A stretch of DNA of 63,411 nt from Methanobacterium sp. UBA410. GTDB taxonomy: Archaea; Methanobacteriota; Methanobacteria; Methanobacteriales; Methanobacteriaceae. Under the pieces are notes generated by a model. The model was not told the origin of the DNA, searched no databases, and worked only from the letters and a program-made list of their open reading frames with translations. Shown here piece after piece: positions 55,841 to 63,411 of the stretch. How positions within the stretch are numbered: the stretch's first letter is position 1; each line of letters begins with the position of its first letter. The stretch covers positions 50,028 to 113,438 of the forward strand of contig DAHH01000005.1 in NCBI GenBank assembly GCA_002498385.1, written 5' to 3'. The translations under genes were made by a program, and so were the position numbers.

Positions 55841-56497
55841 ATGTATGTTGTGATCATGGGTGGTGGAAGAGTAGGTCTGAGGCTGGCTTCGTTTCTAGTT
55901 ACAGCTAAAAAAGACGTTACCCTGATTGAACAGGACCCCAAGATATGTGCTGCTGCAGCAGAAGACCTTGATGCTTTGGTTATTTGTGGTAACGGTTCAG
56001 ATGTGAAAACCCTTGAAGAGGCTAATATATCTGATGCTGATATCTTTGTTGCTGCCACAGGCCACGATGAAACCAACCTTTTAGCTTCCATTTTAGTCAA
56101 AGATTATAAACCAGATAAGATCATTGCACGTTTGAGCGACCCAACACATGAAAATGCTTTCAAAAAAATAGGTGTTGAAACAGTTGTAAGTCCTGAACTC
56201 ACGGCTGCAGGTTACCTTGAAAAGATTATTTTAAGGCCAGATATTGCAGATTTAATTATCAGGGGTAGGGGCGGTGCAGAACTGATAGATCTTGCTGTGG
56301 AAAATAAGAAGGTTATAGGGAAGAAAATTGGAGATCTGAGCCCCACAGATGATTATATAATTTGTGCAGTCTATGAAGAAGATGATGGAATGATTATCCC
56401 TCAAAAGGACATGATATTAAAGAGGGGTTACAGGGTTTCGCTTCTCGTAAAAAAAGATCATATAAAAAAGGTTGCGAAAATGTTTCTGGATATATGA
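55841..56497 (+). CDS. trkA: Trk potassium uptake regulator TrkA
   Basis: Cytoplasmic gating subunit for TrkH, 218 residues. An N-terminal RCK domain binds NAD(H) or ATP through VVIMGGGRVGLRLASFL with the acidic residue in TLIEQDP. VICGNGSDVKTLEEANI and DIFVAATGHDETNLLAS are typical. The C-terminal RCK_C domain (residues ~135-215) includes DLAVENKKVIGKKIGDLSP. It is followed by trkH after 38 bases, forming an operon. Confidence 0.95.
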   Translation: MYVVIMGGGRVGLRLASFLVTAKKDVTLIEQDPKICAAAAEDLDALVICGNGSDVKTLEEANISDADIFVAATGHDETNLLASILVKDYKPDKIIARLSDPTHENAFKKIGVETVVSPELTAAGYLEKIILRPDIADLIIRGRGGAELIDLAVENKKVIGKKIGDLSPTDDYIICAVYEEDDGMIIPQKDMILKRGYRVSLLVKKDHIKKVAKMFLDI

Positions 56498-56535
56498 CGT
56501 TTGATTGATAAGATGATCATGAAGAAGGTTTGATC

Positions 56536-58020
56536 ATGTACTCCATTAACAAGATAAACAGAAGAGAAGCTTGTTCAATATTCCATTACATAGGGTACAT
56601 ATGCATACTCTTGGGTCTTGTAATGCTGGTACCTGTTTTAGTGGCCTTTATCTATGGTGAAACACATTATATACTGCCTTTTATTTATTCTTCTGCTTTA
56701 AGTCTGATTTTTGGTTCTGCTCTTTACAGGGGTTTCCACAACACAATAGAGCTCTCACTTAAAAGTGCAATGGTCTTTGTAACCATTATATGGCTCGTTG
56801 GATCTGCACTGGCGGCTCTTCCATTCTACTTTTCAGGTGACCTATCCTACCTCAACGGATACTTCGAGGCAATGTCCGGTTTCACAACCACGGGTTTCAG
56901 CATGTACACTAACCTTGATGCTGTGGCCCACACCATGAATTTCTGGCGCGGATTTATGCAGTGGCTCGGTGGAATTGGGATCATCGTTATGGCCCTAACC
57001 ATCTTAAGCTCACCTTCCGTGAACATAATGAGGATGTATTCTGCAGAGGGCAGAGAAGAAAGACTGGTTCCAAGCATAAAACACACAACAAGGATCATAC
57101 TTTACATTTACATTGGATACACGATCCTCTCCATTGCACTCTTCAAAATGGCGGGCATGCCCCTTTTTGACTCTGTATTCTACGCCTTCAGTGCACTGTC
57201 AACGGGCGGATTTGCAATGCAGAATGCGAGCATAGCATTTTACCACAGCGCATGGATAGAGCTAGTTGCCATAGTCGTGATGATAATCGGTGCAACCAAC
57301 TTTGCACTTCATTACACAGTTTTAAAGGGAAGCTGGAGGGAATATTTCAAGGACATCGAAACAAAGGTAGCATGGTCTCTACTTTTAATTGGAATATTCC
57401 TTGTGACTGTTTTCCTCTACAACTCTTCATACTACGGCCACAACCTTCTTCTCTCACTCCGTTACTCTGTTTTCCAGGTTGTTTCAGCTTTAACAACCAC
57501 AGGACTTCAAACAGTTCCAGGCAATGAAATAACATTGCAGTGGGAAGGAATGGGCATATTTGTGCTTACAATTCTCATGATCGTGGGAGCAGGTGCCTGC
57601 TCAACGGGTGGAGGTATAAAATGGCTGAGAATTGGTATCCTTCTTAAAGGAATGTGGTGGCAGGTAAAATCACTTTTACTTCCAAAGAGCGCTGTTATAC
57701 CCATGAGGATCCACCACGTGCGGGAAGTCAAGATAGACGAAAAACTTTTAAGGTTAACAGGACTTTTTGTATTCAGCTATCTTTCAATATATCTTTTAAG
57801 CGTTGTAATTGTCCTGTTCTATTATCAGAATGTTGCACAGGTGATGTTTGAGGTGGCCTCTGCCCTGAGCAATGTGGGACTTGGATCAGGGCTCATGACT
57901 GCAACATCTCCAGCCGTCACAAAGATAGTTTTCATACTGGACTTCTGGATAGGCAGACTGGAGATATGGCCTGTGCTGCTTTTAATAGTCCTTGCAATTC
58001 AGAGCAGTGCTAGAAAATGA
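56536..58020 (+). CDS. trkH: Trk potassium transporter membrane subunit TrkH
   Basis: Potassium channel-like transporter, about 494 residues, with the four pore repeats visible: SGFTTTGFSMYT, FSALSTGGFAMQN, SALTTTGLQTVPG and SALSNVGLGSG. GACSTGGGIKWLRI is a conserved cytoplasmic/loop segment. I chose ATG 56536 because AAGG lies seven bases upstream; the frame is open two codons earlier to a TTG. It works with TrkA and complements the Kdp pump nearby, at lower affinity by family precedent. Confidence 0.95.
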   Translation: MYSINKINRREACSIFHYIGYICILLGLVMLVPVLVAFIYGETHYILPFIYSSALSLIFGSALYRGFHNTIELSLKSAMVFVTIIWLVGSALAALPFYFSGDLSYLNGYFEAMSGFTTTGFSMYTNLDAVAHTMNFWRGFMQWLGGIGIIVMALTILSSPSVNIMRMYSAEGREERLVPSIKHTTRIILYIYIGYTILSIALFKMAGMPLFDSVFYAFSALSTGGFAMQNASIAFYHSAWIELVAIVVMIIGATNFALHYTVLKGSWREYFKDIETKVAWSLLLIGIFLVTVFLYNSSYYGHNLLLSLRYSVFQVVSALTTTGLQTVPGNEITLQWEGMGIFVLTILMIVGAGACSTGGGIKWLRIGILLKGMWWQVKSLLLPKSAVIPMRIHHVREVKIDEKLLRLTGLFVFSYLSIYLLSVVIVLFYYQNVAQVMFEVASALSNVGLGSGLMTATSPAVTKIVFILDFWIGRLEIWPVLLLIVLAIQSSARK

Positions 58021-58356
58021 TCAAATGTTAAATGGTAAAATAGGATGATCAAGCTTTTAGAACTACCTAAATATCATTTTTATTCTAAATATTGTTGGTA
58101 AACTGCTCAAGAACATTAGAATTCTATTTTTTTCCTATTTTTATTGAGCATAATTTTTTTTATTGAATATATGATGATTTCTTACTCAGTTACACAAAAC
58201 ACTTACACAGAAGTTATTTATACAAAAATTTTTATTCCACAACAAATAAGTCATTTGAAGATCAAAACCTTACTAAGTACAGTTGTGTTCTGTGTTGATC
58301 CAAGCCATTAAAATCCTTGATTTTTAATATGTTTTTCTCGATGAGAGGTGATGTAA
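58021..58356. other. Intergenic stretch without a gene
   Basis: AT-rich spacer between trkH and the YyaL-type gene. No structure is seen beyond T-runs that could end trkH transcription. Confidence 0.4.
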
Positions 58357-60483
58357 ATGGTTATCTCACATGAAAAAGATTCTAAAAAAGATTACAACCA
58401 CCTTAAAGATGAAAAAAGCCCTTACCTTATCCAGCATGCAAAAAATCCAGTGAACTGGTACCCCTGGGGTGATGAAGCATTCGAAAAGGCTGAAAAAGAG
58501 AATAAACCTGTTTTTTTATCTATAGGTTACTCAACGTGTCACTGGTGCCATGTAATGGCTCAAGAGTCCTTTGAAGATCCTGAAGTTGGAGAACTCATTA
58601 ATAAAATCTTTGTAGCCGTGAAGGTGGACGGTGAGGAAAGACCAGACCTTGACAGCATTTACATGAACATCTGCCAGTTAATGACAGGCACAGGTGGCTG
58701 GCCCCTAACCATAATAATGACTCCTGACAAAAAACCATTCTTTGCAGGCACTTACTTCCCTAAAGAAAGCGGATATGGAAACATTGGTTTAAAAGACCTT
58801 TTATTGAATGTAGAAAAGCTGTGGGAAGAAAAGAGGGAAGAACTGCTGAACTCAGGAGAGCAGGTGCTGAAAACGCTTAAAGATATATCTTCACTACCAC
58901 AAGGAGATGGACTTAACCCAGAAATACTTGATAAAACCTATGAATCCCTTTCAAAGGTATTTGATTACGATTATGGTGGTTTTGGTGATTTTCAGAAATT
59001 TCCAACACCCCACAATTTGATGTTCCTTTTAAGGTACTGGAAGCGTACAAAAAGTAAAAATGCCCTTTACATGGTGGAAAAAACGCTTAATTCAATGTAC
59101 ATGGGCGGTATATATGATCATATAGGCTTTGGATTCCATCGCTACTCTGTAGACCCAAACTGGCTCGTTCCACACTTTGAAAAGATGCTCTACGACCAGG
59201 CATTAATATCAATGGTTTACATTGAAGCATTTCAAGCAACAGGAAACTACAGGTACAAAAAAATTGCAGAAGAAATCTTTGAATATGTTTTAAGGGATAT
59301 GAAATCTTCTGATGGGGGTTTTTACTCTGCAGAAGATGCTGACACTGAAGGTGTTGAAGGAAAGTTTTATCTGTGGACAAAAAAAGAAATATCCCATGTT
59401 CTGCCTCCTGATGAAGCCAGGTTAATATTTGAAGTCTTCAACATCAGGGAAGAAGGCAACTTCAGAGGAGGAGGCGACTTGAAAAGGGGAACAAACATAT
59501 TTCACCTGAAAGGTTCCACTGGGAAGTTGGCGGAGAAATTTGGTATATCACGTCAGGAACTTGAAGCTAAAATAGAAGCGTCCCGGAAGAAGCTCTTCAA
59601 AGCACGTGATGCTCGTGTTCACCCTCAAAAAGATGATAAAATACTTGCAGATTGGAACGGGCTTATGATAACTGCTTTTGCATTGGCTGCACGTGTATTT
59701 AAAGGTGAAACTGCCCAAACATATTTAAAAGCTGCAGAAGACTCTGCAAATTTTGTTTTAGATAAAATGTGTGATGGAGATCGTCTTTTCCACAGGTATA
59801 GAGATGGAGAAGCAGCAGTTGCAGGAAACCTTGAAGACTATGCATTCATGATCTGGGGGCTTTTGGAGCTCTATGAAACTTCTTTTAAAGTCGAATATCT
59901 TAAGGAAGCTTTAAAACTTAATGAAACACTTATTGAACATTTCTGGGATGAAAGTGGGGGTTTCTATTTCACTGCAGACGATGTAAAGGAGACAATTTTG
60001 CGTGAGAAGAAATCTTATGACAGTGCCCTACCCTCTGGAAACTCTGTTGAGATGCTTAATCTGATTAAAATAGCTAGAATAACTGAAAATATGGAGTTAG
60101 AAAGGAAAGCTGAACTTCTGGAGCGGGCATTTTCAACTCAGGTCTGGAGATCTCCAACTTCCCACACCCAGCTCATGGCAGCGTTTGATTTTAAGGTTGG
60201 CCCATCCTATGACATGGTTGTTGTGGGAGATGAGAAAGCTCACGACACCAGAGAGATGATCCACTCCATCCAGCACCAGTTTATCCCGAACAAGATTCTC
60301 ATCCTGAAAAATGAAAATGCCTCCACTGGAGACAGGGCATTGGAGCTTTTAAAAATTTCAAAATCCCTTAAATATAAAAGTAGTGTTGATGGAAGGGCAA
60401 CAGTTTACCTGTGTGCTGGTGGAACCTGTAAAAGTCCAACAACAAATGTAAATGAAATCCTGAATTTTTTAGACATCAATTAA
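58357..60483 (+). CDS. YyaL/DUF255 protein: thioredoxin domain plus six-hairpin glycosidase-like domain
   Basis: A 708-residue soluble protein. The first ~165 residues are a thioredoxin-like domain with the motif GYSTCHWCHVMAQESF near 51-66 and VKVDGEERPDLDSIYM near 90. The rest is an (alpha/alpha)6 barrel, including VPHFEKMLYDQALISM near 275 and DKILADWNGLMITAFALAA near 427. Conserved from bacteria to animals (SPATA20 in humans); the reaction is not well established. GAGAGGTGATGTAA precedes the ATG. No neighbouring gene hints at a role. Confidence 0.9.
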   Translation: MVISHEKDSKKDYNHLKDEKSPYLIQHAKNPVNWYPWGDEAFEKAEKENKPVFLSIGYSTCHWCHVMAQESFEDPEVGELINKIFVAVKVDGEERPDLDSIYMNICQLMTGTGGWPLTIIMTPDKKPFFAGTYFPKESGYGNIGLKDLLLNVEKLWEEKREELLNSGEQVLKTLKDISSLPQGDGLNPEILDKTYESLSKVFDYDYGGFGDFQKFPTPHNLMFLLRYWKRTKSKNALYMVEKTLNSMYMGGIYDHIGFGFHRYSVDPNWLVPHFEKMLYDQALISMVYIEAFQATGNYRYKKIAEEIFEYVLRDMKSSDGGFYSAEDADTEGVEGKFYLWTKKEISHVLPPDEARLIFEVFNIREEGNFRGGGDLKRGTNIFHLKGSTGKLAEKFGISRQELEAKIEASRKKLFKARDARVHPQKDDKILADWNGLMITAFALAARVFKGETAQTYLKAAEDSANFVLDKMCDGDRLFHRYRDGEAAVAGNLEDYAFMIWGLLELYETSFKVEYLKEALKLNETLIEHFWDESGGFYFTADDVKETILREKKSYDSALPSGNSVEMLNLIKIARITENMELERKAELLERAFSTQVWRSPTSHTQLMAAFDFKVGPSYDMVVVGDEKAHDTREMIHSIQHQFIPNKILILKNENASTGDRALELLKISKSLKYKSSVDGRATVYLCAGGTCKSPTTNVNEILNFLDIN

Positions 60484-60524
60484 ATTTCAATGGGGCATGC
60501 TTTTCATGGAATACTTTCCAATTT

Positions 60525-60572
60525 GATTTGAGGAATACTTTTCAATCTGATTTGAGGAATATTTTTCAATCT
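60525..60572. repeat. Tandem duplication, 24 bp x 2
   Basis: GATTTGAGGAATACTTTTCA plus ATCT at 60525-60548 is repeated at 60549-60572 with one mismatch; a partial third copy precedes it from 60508. It lies just after the YyaL-type gene. Confidence 0.85.
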
Positions 60573-60648
60573 TCAGGAAAATACTTCCATTTGATTATTT
60601 ATAATTCCAGTACAATAATATGATGGTAATTTTAAGTTAAAATCGGGG

Positions 60649-60816
60649 TTGATTAAAATAGACCTGGTAAATGCAATCGTTAATTTATTTAATGCTTTAC
60701 TTAATGCTGTAGGCATCGTAGTATTTGCGATTATTTTAGGGTTTTTTATTGCAGCTGTAATTGGTGTAACAGCTCTTGGTGTTATCAGTATCAAAAACCG
60801 TTTACAGAAGAAATGA
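60649..60816 (+). CDS. Small membrane protein, 55 residues
   Basis: TTG start at 60649 after CGGGG, stop at 60814-60816. It begins LIKIDLVNAIVNLFNALLNA (first residue read as Met), an amphipathic helix, and continues with one or two membrane helices (GIVVFAIILGFFIAAVIGV) and a basic tail (KNRLQKK). The Ala/Val/Gly-rich helix is unlike the surrounding non-coding DNA. I know no family. Confidence 0.5.
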   Translation: MIKIDLVNAIVNLFNALLNAVGIVVFAIILGFFIAAVIGVTALGVISIKNRLQKK

Positions 60817-61084
60817 ACCTTATTCTGGATGTGAATCTTTAATTCTCCAGAAGCTCTTTTTTTCAATATTATTTTTTTCCAGTACCATATTTTCAAATAG
60901 ATCTGTACCTTAAAACCTTAATTATCAACTCTCATTCCATGTATCCAGAAGAACTATATTTAAACTGGATCCCTGATATCTTCCCAGTTTACTATCTAAA
61001 ACCTACATCAGGGAACAAATTAAGTTTGATAGTTAACAAAAATATACATAGATTCATCTAAAAAAAATGTAGAGGAGTGATAGC

Positions 61085-61513
61085 ATGGAATTTCAGGATT
61101 GTATAAAATTTGCCAACAAAACACCTGTTTGTTACCTTGCAACTGTAGAAGGCGACCAGCCAAGAGTAAGAGCACTTGGATTCTGGTTTGCAGATAAAAC
61201 AGGATTTTACTTCCAGATAGGGGCAATGAAGGATATGTATGGACAGCTTCAGGCAAACCGTAAGGTAGAAGCATGTTTCTGGCAGCCGGATGACCAAACA
61301 GGAACCATGATGAGGGTTGCAGGCAAGGTAGAATTTGTTGATGATCCAGAACTTAAAAAGAAGGTTCTTGAGGACAGGCCTTTCCTTAAAGAGTTTGGCA
61401 TGACCTTTGACCACCCAGGACTTATAATCTTCAGGATTGCCAGGGGAGAAGCATATTTCTGGACCATGCAAACCAATTTCGAGCCTAAAAAAATGATCAA
61501 ATTTGGAGATTGA
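61085..61513 (+). CDS. Pyridoxamine 5'-phosphate oxidase family (flavin-binding split barrel) protein
   Basis: A 142-residue split-barrel protein. CYLATVEGDQPRVRALGFWF near residues 16-35 and GFYFQIGAMKDMYGQLQANR near 40-59 are the flavin-binding strands, and MMRVAGKVEFVDD near 75 and FRIARGEAYFWT near 118 complete the fold. Methanogen relatives bind FMN or F420; which is used here cannot be told. GAGGAGTGATAGC precedes the ATG. It is transcribed alone. Confidence 0.85.
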   Translation: MEFQDCIKFANKTPVCYLATVEGDQPRVRALGFWFADKTGFYFQIGAMKDMYGQLQANRKVEACFWQPDDQTGTMMRVAGKVEFVDDPELKKKVLEDRPFLKEFGMTFDHPGLIIFRIARGEAYFWTMQTNFEPKKMIKFGD

Positions 61514-62005
61514 TTTCTATTTATTATTTATTTTAAAATTTTAAAGGAAACTATTTTTTTTATTAATTCTTTTTCCATGACCTGGTATCATTGGGATCAT
61601 GAATTCAAAAAAAAAGAAAATGTGGAATTTTATTTATATGATTATTCATATGATTAAACAATTATGATTATTGATAAATAAGATTATTATTTGAAAAATA
61701 AACGCGATCTGCTAAAAATAAGTTCATTAACCAGGAAAATAAAACTTCTTTCCCGGTCTTAGATCCTGTAGAATACTCTTAAACCAATTAATATTATTAT
61801 CTTAATATTATTATCAATTAATATACTGTTACAACTTAATTTTCATGAAAAATAGTCAGCTCAAAAAGTGGTAATTTGAGTTAATCAAGTCGTCGTAAAA
61901 ATCTAAAAATTCAATAAAATATCTTAAAGCTGTGCTGCACTGTTGGTCTCTAAAATTCATGTGTCTCGCTGTGTTTGTGTTTATATACCGTTTTTTTGCA
62001 TAGCC
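61514..62005. other. AT-rich stretch without a gene
   Basis: Nothing coding is seen. Around 61795-61825 TAATATTATTATC is repeated in tandem with a short offset. Confidence 0.45.
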
Positions 62006-62170
62006 CTATGTTTCCATCTCCTTTTTCATGTATTCTATAAATTCTTTTATTTCATTTGAAGGTACATGCATTCGTTGTGCTTTGATTATATCTATTATTT
62101 CATACTCATTTGGTTCGATTTTCTTACTTCCTTTGTCTCTTTTTTTCCATTGCCCTTTAATATGGGCATA
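62006..62170 (-). pseudogene. C-terminal gene fragment, unknown family
   Basis: A start-less frame reading YAHIKGQWKKRDKGSKKIEP, then NEYEIIDIIKAQRMHVPSNE and IKEFIEYMKKEMET before a stop. The composition is that of a real helical protein end, distinct from the AT-rich flanks. The family is not recognised. Confidence 0.35.
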
Positions 62171-62393
62171 TTATATTATTCCATATAAAGTTGATCTAAT
62201 ATAAACGTCTTTCCATTGAAAACAACATTTACCCAATGAATTCTAACCATTAATCTTAAAGTACTAATTTCTTTATTCTAACTTAAGGTAAAATAAGGTC
62301 CTAACTGAGGCACAATTCTAGGAAAACTATTTTTATACCCCAAAGTTAAGTGAATAATCCCTGAAGGAAGAGCTTAGACATAAAAAGAAAATT

Positions 62394-62516
62394 ATGAGTG
62401 CAATTCACACAATGATATGAATAATCGCAATTGTCATTATTTTAGTCTTATCTTTTGAGCTATTTCTCCTGTTTAAAGTTCTTCTATTCAAATCATTTCT
62501 TCTTAATCAGAATTAA
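62394..62516 (+). pseudogene. Small membrane protein with an in-frame TGA
   Basis: From ATG 62394 the frame reads MSAIHTMI, then TGA at 62418-62420, then IIAIVIILVLSFELFLLFKV and on to a stop at 62516. Changing the TGA to TGG would give one continuous 40-residue membrane protein. AAGGAAGAG about 25 bases upstream is too far for a good ribosome binding site. The rest of 62171-62896 shows nothing. Confidence 0.3.
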
Positions 62517-62896
62517 CCCTTCTTATCCATAAAAACACTTTTACTTAAAATTTTTACTTAAAATATATCCGCTCACCCCCAAATTACATTTAAAGAGAAA
62601 AAAACCATAAATCTAAAAAAACCCTCCTAAAAATCTTCAGCCCATCTAATAAATTACTAACTAAAAACTACTGTGTAATAATATAAAATACAAAACTAAC
62701 ATATTAATGTAAAAGCTTGGACATGGCTTATTATTTAAAGAATCCAATTGAAATATTAAATTAAGAGATAATTTCTATGGATCTATTAAATGATATATTA
62801 ACAACTTCTTAATCTCCTTAAAAAATGATAATATAACGAAACAGGGTATAAAATACAAAAAATAAAAAGATAAAAAAAAGGTTTTGGGAATTTTTT

Positions 62897-63411
62897 TTAG
62901 CATGGTACTGTTATGGAATATCCATATATTGTTGCTGTTGCTGTGTTCCAGTTTTTTATTACTCCAAATGAGTTTCTACTGCTTGTTAAGTCTGCGTTTA
63001 TCCATTGTCCGTTGATGTATAGTTGTGCCCATACGTGTCCGTACCAATTATTGCTGAAGTGGCAGTATCCATGCCCGTATTGTGCTGGTATTCCTGCTGC
63101 CCTTGCAAAGGCCACCATAAGGTTGCTTAGATCACAGCAGTTTCCATAACCTGAAGATAAAGTTCTAACAGCACCTTTTTGGCTGTTGTAGTAGAAACTG
63201 TAGTGTTCATGGGTGTGTAACCAGTTGTAAAGGGCTACAGCTTTGGCGTAAGGATCAGTTATGCCACTTGTTATGGCTGCAACGTCTGCTGTTATCCTGT
63301 AATCTGTGGACTGGCAGTTCGTGGTTGGTTGTAGGTATGGTTGTAACCATATTGGTACAGGAGTTGGAGTAGGAGTAGGAGTTGTGTTGTTGTTGGTTGT
63401 GTTTGTCCATG
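62897..63411 (-). CDS. Transglutaminase-like cysteine protein, C-terminal part (runs off the window)
   Basis: The 5' end lies beyond the window. The visible ~171 residues start with a TN/PT-rich linker (WTNTTNNNTTPTPTPTPVP), then a transglutaminase-like domain with the catalytic Cys in SGYGNCCDLSNLMVAFARA, the His in YGHVWAQLYI and the Asp in WINADLTSS. This Cys-His-Asp triad is shared with secreted cell-surface proteins of Methanobacteriales and with pseudomurein endoisopeptidases, so a cell-wall role is likely but inferred. The linker implies at least one further domain upstream. Confidence 0.82.
   Translation of the reverse strand, partial: WTNTTNNNTTPTPTPTPVPIWLQPYLQPTTNCQSTDYRITADVAAITSGITDPYAKAVALYNWLHTHEHYSFYYNSQKGAVRTLSSGYGNCCDLSNLMVAFARAAGIPAQYGHGYCHFSNNWYGHVWAQLYINGQWINADLTSSRNSFGVIKNWNTATATIYGYSITVPC

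Noticed and set aside
60573..60896. 107-residue minus-strand frame
   Set aside because: It lies antisense to the 55-residue membrane protein, which has a more natural topology and composition.

Overview
The window is archaeal and fits a methanogen of the order Methanobacteriales, most likely Methanobacterium. Supporting genes are a CofH-type coenzyme F420 enzyme, an archaeal PheS with an extended N-terminus, a zinc-type HemB, a MurT/GatD pair (expected in an archaeon with a pseudomurein wall), EFR1 ferrodoxins, DUF365 and DUF2769 proteins, and AT-rich intergenic DNA with TATA boxes and GGAGG-type ribosome binding sites. The genus is inferred, not proven.

Layout. 0.2-7.3 kb is core metabolism: aroC (minus), a MagIII-like DNA glycosylase, then hemB, a CitG-like protein and pheS. 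From about 7.3 to 30 kb the region is accessory and partly decayed. It holds an MFS transporter stump cut by a dead IS1595-type element, an intact MFS transporter, a STAND-type ATPase behind three 45-bp repeats, a P-type proton ATPase, a DUF2769 protein, a large histidine kinase, a tandem pair of EFR1 proteins (the second frameshifted), truncated head-on pseudogenes, a type III restriction-modification system, DUF365 and DUF1802 genes, tRNA-Gly(CCC) and a flavodoxin remnant. 30-45 kb holds a small regulator/membrane pair, a peptidase-like-murT-gatD operon, an orphan SIR2-like protein, rubrerythrin and desulfoferrodoxin, a zinc-finger/S1/DHH nuclease, an ICMT-like methyltransferase, a decayed element and cofH. 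45-58 kb is an ion-transport block: kdpABC with a KdpD that lacks a kinase, a second P-type proton ATPase, trkA and trkH. The end carries a YyaL-type thioredoxin-domain protein, small membrane proteins, a flavin-binding protein, a sparse 1.4-kb stretch and the C-terminus of a secreted transglutaminase-like protein.

The most notable observation is in the type III mod gene. The reading frame is interrupted by a perfect run of 11 AC dinucleotides between an N-terminal segment (68 codons before it runs into a stop) and the methyltransferase body. With 11 units the two parts are out of frame; 9 or 12 units would join them. This is the architecture of a phase-variable methyltransferase, here in an archaeon and apparently in the OFF state.

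Two further patterns stand out. Intergenic DNA contains many short tandem duplications (9-45 bp), pointing to frequent slippage, and some lie where operators would be expected (45-bp repeats before the ATPase, 13-bp CTTAAG repeats before kdp). There are also about a dozen disrupted genes, several by a single base. These may be real decay or, in some cases, sequence errors. Several small membrane-protein genes of 43-55 codons are also listed.
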